The notes beneath the pieces are model-generated. The model was not told the origin of the DNA. It saw only the letters and a list, made by a program, of their open reading frames with translations, and searched no databases. 64,000 nt of DNA from Fimbriimonadia bacterium (lineage in GTDB: Bacteria > Armatimonadota > Fimbriimonadia > Fimbriimonadales > Fimbriimonadaceae): contig JAUIKO010000001.1 of the NCBI GenBank assembly GCA_030430755.1, positions 1 through 64,000 on the forward strand, given 5' to 3'. Shown in pieces: positions 61,308 to 64,000 of the stretch. The translations under genes and the position numbers were made by a program. Each line of letters opens with the position of its first letter. Within the stretch, counting starts at the first letter, position 1.

Positions 61308-62048
61308 ATGGAAATAGCATACTTGTTTCACGGAATATTATTGACTTTTTTAATTACTACAGTTGCTTATTACAAGCCCATTGCAGAAGGGATAGAGTCA
61401 TTTATCAGTAACTATAGGGATAATTGGTTTGTTAGGTTTTTATCATTTATTTCTGTTATTGTATATTATTTAATCGTATTTATAACCTTATTTCTGTCAT
61501 TGTTTTTGATATACATTATCTTGTTAATACTCTTTCTTTCATCTGTATATGCTTTGGAATATTTGGGAGTTATTTCAATAGAATTAGAAAATTCTTTATC
61601 TGATTTATTAGGTGAAGATAGGTATCTATTCGTAGTAGGACTATTCAAATTGGTATTGTTAGCGGTTGGTAATGGTATGTGTATACTGGCTATGAATATA
61701 AGAAGGAGCTATTATTTGAAACAGTTTGCATTCGACAATTTTAGAGAAGTTAAAAAATCATCCTTGTTTTATATTATACTTACTCTATCAACATTGTTTT
61801 ATTTTATATTTTCATTGCCATTTCAGTTGATGAGTTTGTTAATGGATTATGTTGCGGGAAGATATTTCTCGATTGATTTTACTCAACAAATCAATCTTTC
61901 GTATGCTGAAGATGTTAATCCTGGTCTTATGGTCATCAATATTTCATTAGCATACTCAATTGTAAGTATATGTTTATGTTACCGACATCTGACTTATATT
62001 AAAGAATTAGAGAGCACGAAACTCAATACTCAAGTGGATGAATGTTGA
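61308..62048 (+). CDS. Multi-pass membrane protein, tandem family copy 3
   Basis: A 246-residue paralogue, more diverged: YYKPIAEGIESFI, RRSYYLKQFAFDNF and YAEDVNPGLMVIN stand at the positions of the family loops. The same upstream frame extension as in copy 2 is present and again probably untranslated. Membrane segments 2-3 are strongly changed (VIVYYLIVFITLFLSLFLIY). C-terminal tail is polar (STKLNTQVDEC). Confidence 0.75.
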   Translation: MEIAYLFHGILLTFLITTVAYYKPIAEGIESFISNYRDNWFVRFLSFISVIVYYLIVFITLFLSLFLIYIILLILFLSSVYALEYLGVISIELENSLSDLLGEDRYLFVVGLFKLVLLAVGNGMCILAMNIRRSYYLKQFAFDNFREVKKSSLFYIILTLSTLFYFIFSLPFQLMSLLMDYVAGRYFSIDFTQQINLSYAEDVNPGLMVINISLAYSIVSICLCYRHLTYIKELESTKLNTQVDEC

Positions 62049-62101
62049 AACGCATAGATTTTAAAGTTTTGATGATTACTATACTTAATGAAATTTAGTG
62101 A

Positions 62102-62220
62102 GGTGAGCTATAATGAATGTTTGTGAAAAATTATCTTCCCAAATATATTAGTTGGAACAAGGGAGTCCATAGATAATTTGCCCAGTTTTGATCCTGAGAT
62201 ATTTGCGAGTAATTTACTTG
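62102..62220 (+). pseudogene. Decayed ftsY 3' end, relic before copy 4
   Basis: About 120 bp resembling the end of ftsY, more diverged at its 5' side. It retains GGGAGTCCATAGATAATTTG, matching functional ftsY rather than the other two relics, so it comes from a separate, probably older, duplication. Confidence 0.85.
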
Positions 62221-62345
62221 AATGTTTATCTGGTAAGGTCGTCATTAGATAACTGCTTTTGAGAGTGGTATTCCTCATAATTCTAACAATAATATTTTGG
62301 TATACTCCTGTTTATTAGTACTACAATTTAGAAGGTTTACTTAAA

Positions 62346-63017
62346 ATGGATATGATTTATTTACTTCTTGCTATACATCTGATTTTTAATGTAGCATTAA
62401 TCGTTTATTACAAACCCATTGCAGAATGGATAGAACAATTTATCAGTAGAAAGAGAAGTGAATGGTTTGTAAAATTATTATCTTACATATCAGCTTTATA
62501 CTGTTATTGTGGCATGTTTGTTTCCACTATATTTTTTCTGATTATATTAGGTCTAGGTCTTACATATATTTCAAATGCTTTAGGACTTATTTCATTAGAT
62601 TCAAAAAGGTTTATGAGTGATGTGCATTCTCTAACGATTACAGATGCCAGAACATTAATTTTGAATTTACTACATATGATGCTAGCGGTAGTTACTTTCA
62701 TTATCTATTTTTCTGTTATTCATAAGCGAAAGAGAATTTATATGCGTGAGTTTAATTGTAGTAAATTTTCAGGCATACGCTTTTCGTCATTGTTTTATTT
62801 TTTCTTTGCTCTTTCTGGTTTGGTATTCTTTTTCTTTTTGAATCAAGTTGCGATTTGGACGTGTTCTAAGACATTAATAGCAACGTTGAATCCGTCTAAT
62901 ATTTTAAGTATATTAAACATACAAGTATCTGGTATAGATATGGTGAATATTAATGCTATTTTGACTCTTGTTTTGAGTTGCCAACACTTGGCTTATCTTA
63001 GAAATAAAGAAGAGTAG
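62346..63017 (+). CDS. Multi-pass membrane protein, tandem family copy 4
   Basis: A 223-residue paralogue and the most diverged member. YYKPIAEWIEQFISRKRSEWFVK keeps the family loop after helix 1; RKRIYMREFNCSKFSGIRFSSLFYF corresponds to the middle loop. The EDVDPGL motif is replaced (VSGIDMVNIN). Membrane layout is otherwise the same. Function unknown for the whole family. Confidence 0.72.
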   Translation: MDMIYLLLAIHLIFNVALIVYYKPIAEWIEQFISRKRSEWFVKLLSYISALYCYCGMFVSTIFFLIILGLGLTYISNALGLISLDSKRFMSDVHSLTITDARTLILNLLHMMLAVVTFIIYFSVIHKRKRIYMREFNCSKFSGIRFSSLFYFFFALSGLVFFFFLNQVAIWTCSKTLIATLNPSNILSILNIQVSGIDMVNINAILTLVLSCQHLAYLRNKEE

Positions 63018-63290
63018 AAAGAGTATTAGAATACTTAATAATACTTAAATACTAAGACTAATCCCCATTCTACAATGATCAATTATAGTAAAGCTATGTT
63101 AATGGGGAATTATTTGTTCGTATTGATACTGGTTTTTATGATAACACTTATTTAAGTTTTATGGGAAATCCTAAGTAATTGTTATAGCTTTAATCGGTAT
63201 TGCCAATATGAATGTTGGCTATGATTATTTTTGATTAAAACTTTGTCATTGATAAAAAGTATATCAGGGAACATTTATTCTTCATAAGAA

Positions 63291-64000
63291 CTATATATCA
63301 CCGGGTTGACTTTTAAGAATACCAGCAGAGTTTTTAAAGTCGATATCAAATAATTCTTCTAGGTCTTCTTTATTTATCATCAGCGTGCTGATGTTTTTAT
63401 CCGATGTGGAGATAAGTTCATATATTTCTAATTCTTTTGAGTAATACATTTGATGATTGTTTTTAAAAGTGACCTCTATATTACCGTTAGGATAAGTGAT
63501 TTTTGTGAATGGATGTACTCTACTTTTTACAATGGTTGTATTGGTAGGATATTGGGATAGCCACAACTCTTTCTCTAATACCGAAATTTTTGGATGAAAA
63601 ACAGAGAGTGGACCGTCTTCATCATATTTAATATACGTAGCAAAGCCATTCATTAATATCGCAAGTGATTTTTGAGGAAATTCCGTTTTTAATACAGTGT
63701 CGTCTCGAATAAGAAAAATATCCATTTCGTTATAATAACATTGAATGGATTCAGGAATGATATCAATGGCTTTTTTCTCGATGCTATAGTGATCCGAGTC
63801 ATACTCAAATTTTACAGAGATGGAATTAGCTGATTTTTTATAGCCACAAGGGAAAACGAGTTGAGATTCTATTCCTGGACCGATGATAAATTCCATTCCT
63901 TTTGGATGCTTTCGGATAATCTTACCATCAGAACTTATCGTTTCATGTATGCCTGTTTCTGCTTCTATGTTTTCAAAATCAGGATGGTCTATTTGATTAT
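63291..64000 (-). CDS. Unknown protein, 5' part outside the window
   Basis: The frame stays open from the stop at 63291 to the end of the window, so the ATG at 63896 is probably internal and the gene is truncated here (at least 236 codons visible). The sequence is beta-rich with repeats of about 20-25 residues around [ITK]-x-[SYP]-[DN]-G-x-[IV]: ETISSDGKIIRKHPKG, ITYPNGNIEVTFKNNHQ, with KYDEDGPLSVFHP between. The spacing recalls the G-box repeats of TCP10/CPAP C-terminal domains, but this is a resemblance only. No membrane segment is visible. Confidence 0.55.
   Translation of the reverse strand, partial: NQIDHPDFENIEAETGIHETISSDGKIIRKHPKGMEFIIGPGIESQLVFPCGYKKSANSISVKFEYDSDHYSIEKKAIDIIPESIQCYYNEMDIFLIRDDTVLKTEFPQKSLAILMNGFATYIKYDEDGPLSVFHPKISVLEKELWLSQYPTNTTIVKSRVHPFTKITYPNGNIEVTFKNNHQMYYSKELEIYELISTSDKNISTLMINKEDLEELFDIDFKNSAGILKSQPGDI

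Noticed and set aside
1-64000. CRISPR array, rRNA, tRNA or complete insertion sequence
   Set aside because: No regularly spaced repeats with spacers, no rRNA-like sequence, no tRNA cloverleaf and no transposase with terminal repeats could be seen by reading; small tRNAs would best be confirmed by a covariance-model scan.

Overview
The window comes from an AT-rich bacterial chromosome with short intergenic gaps. It mixes housekeeping genes with an unusually large set of secreted or membrane proteins I do not recognise. The cell appears to be a diderm: there is an MCE/MlaD lipid-transport protein and at least one small outer-membrane beta-barrel. It is flagellated or recently so (flagellin, FliL, a FlgM-like anti-sigma factor, a PilZ protein). 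It also carries SepF, ClpC, an HspR-type MerR repressor beside DnaJ, and the gene order infA-rpmJ-rpsM-rpsK-rpoA-rplQ-truA without rpsD. SepF together with outer-membrane functions fits a diderm 'Terrabacteria' lineage (Armatimonadota, Cyanobacteria/Vampirovibrionia or Margulisbacteria types, among others) better than a proteobacterium. This placement is inference only; I cannot name a genus. AT-richness, secreted leucine-rich-repeat-like proteins and two proteins with Ras-like C-termini suggest a host-associated, possibly intracellular, life.

Layout. 1-670: tail of an Rpn-family nuclease/transposase plus a decayed second tail. 0.8-8.1 kb: SdhA/FrdA flavoprotein, PilZ protein, MFS exporter, SH3-NlpC/P60 hydrolase, an unknown secreted protein and a GT4 glycogen-synthase-like glycosyltransferase. 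8.3-15.6 kb: UvrB, a large secreted LRR-like protein and ClpC. 15.9-20.8 kb: MlaD, an unknown protein, ribosomal protein L9 and MutS2. 20.8-25.4 kb: a secreted protein, then the ribosomal/RNA polymerase alpha operon ending in truA. 25.4-30.4 kb (minus strand): three secreted LRR-like proteins around pyrB-pyrC. 30.8-36.4 kb: SepF, DUF192 protein, PBP1A, an outer-membrane protein, dnaJ-hspR with a HAIR-like operator. 36.6-44.3 kb: Ppx/GppA protein, flagellin, UbiX, a TIGR01777 epimerase and two large secreted unknowns. 44.5-51.4 kb: FlgM-like protein, GreA, M29 aminopeptidase, TrmFO, EamA transporter, YgfZ. 51.4-58.1 kb: secreted unknown, NuoB-NuoI, second MFS protein, L31 type B, FliL, GH57 branching enzyme and a small unknown protein. 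58.2-63.0 kb: FtsY followed by four tandem paralogous membrane-protein genes, the last three each preceded by a decayed copy of the ftsY 3' end. 63.3 kb to the end: 5'-truncated unknown gene.

How the genes work together. The GT4 glycosyltransferase and the GH57 enzyme probably make and branch a glycogen-like alpha-glucan. HspR and DnaJ form a self-regulated heat-shock pair. FlgM, flagellin, FliL and the PilZ protein belong to motility but are scattered. SdhA and NuoB/NuoI point to a respiratory chain whose other subunits lie outside the window.

The most notable observations are: (1) tandem amplification of a membrane-protein gene that carried the ftsY 3' end along, leaving dated fossils; (2) two adjacent secreted LRR-like proteins ending in cysteine-rich CaaX-like tails; (3) a family-specific repeat of about 50 residues shared by four secreted proteins; (4) many genes without a Shine-Dalgarno sequence but with a TANNNT hexamer about 6 nt before the start codon, suggesting leaderless mRNAs; (5) a dihydroorotase lacking one histidine of its HxH metal motif.
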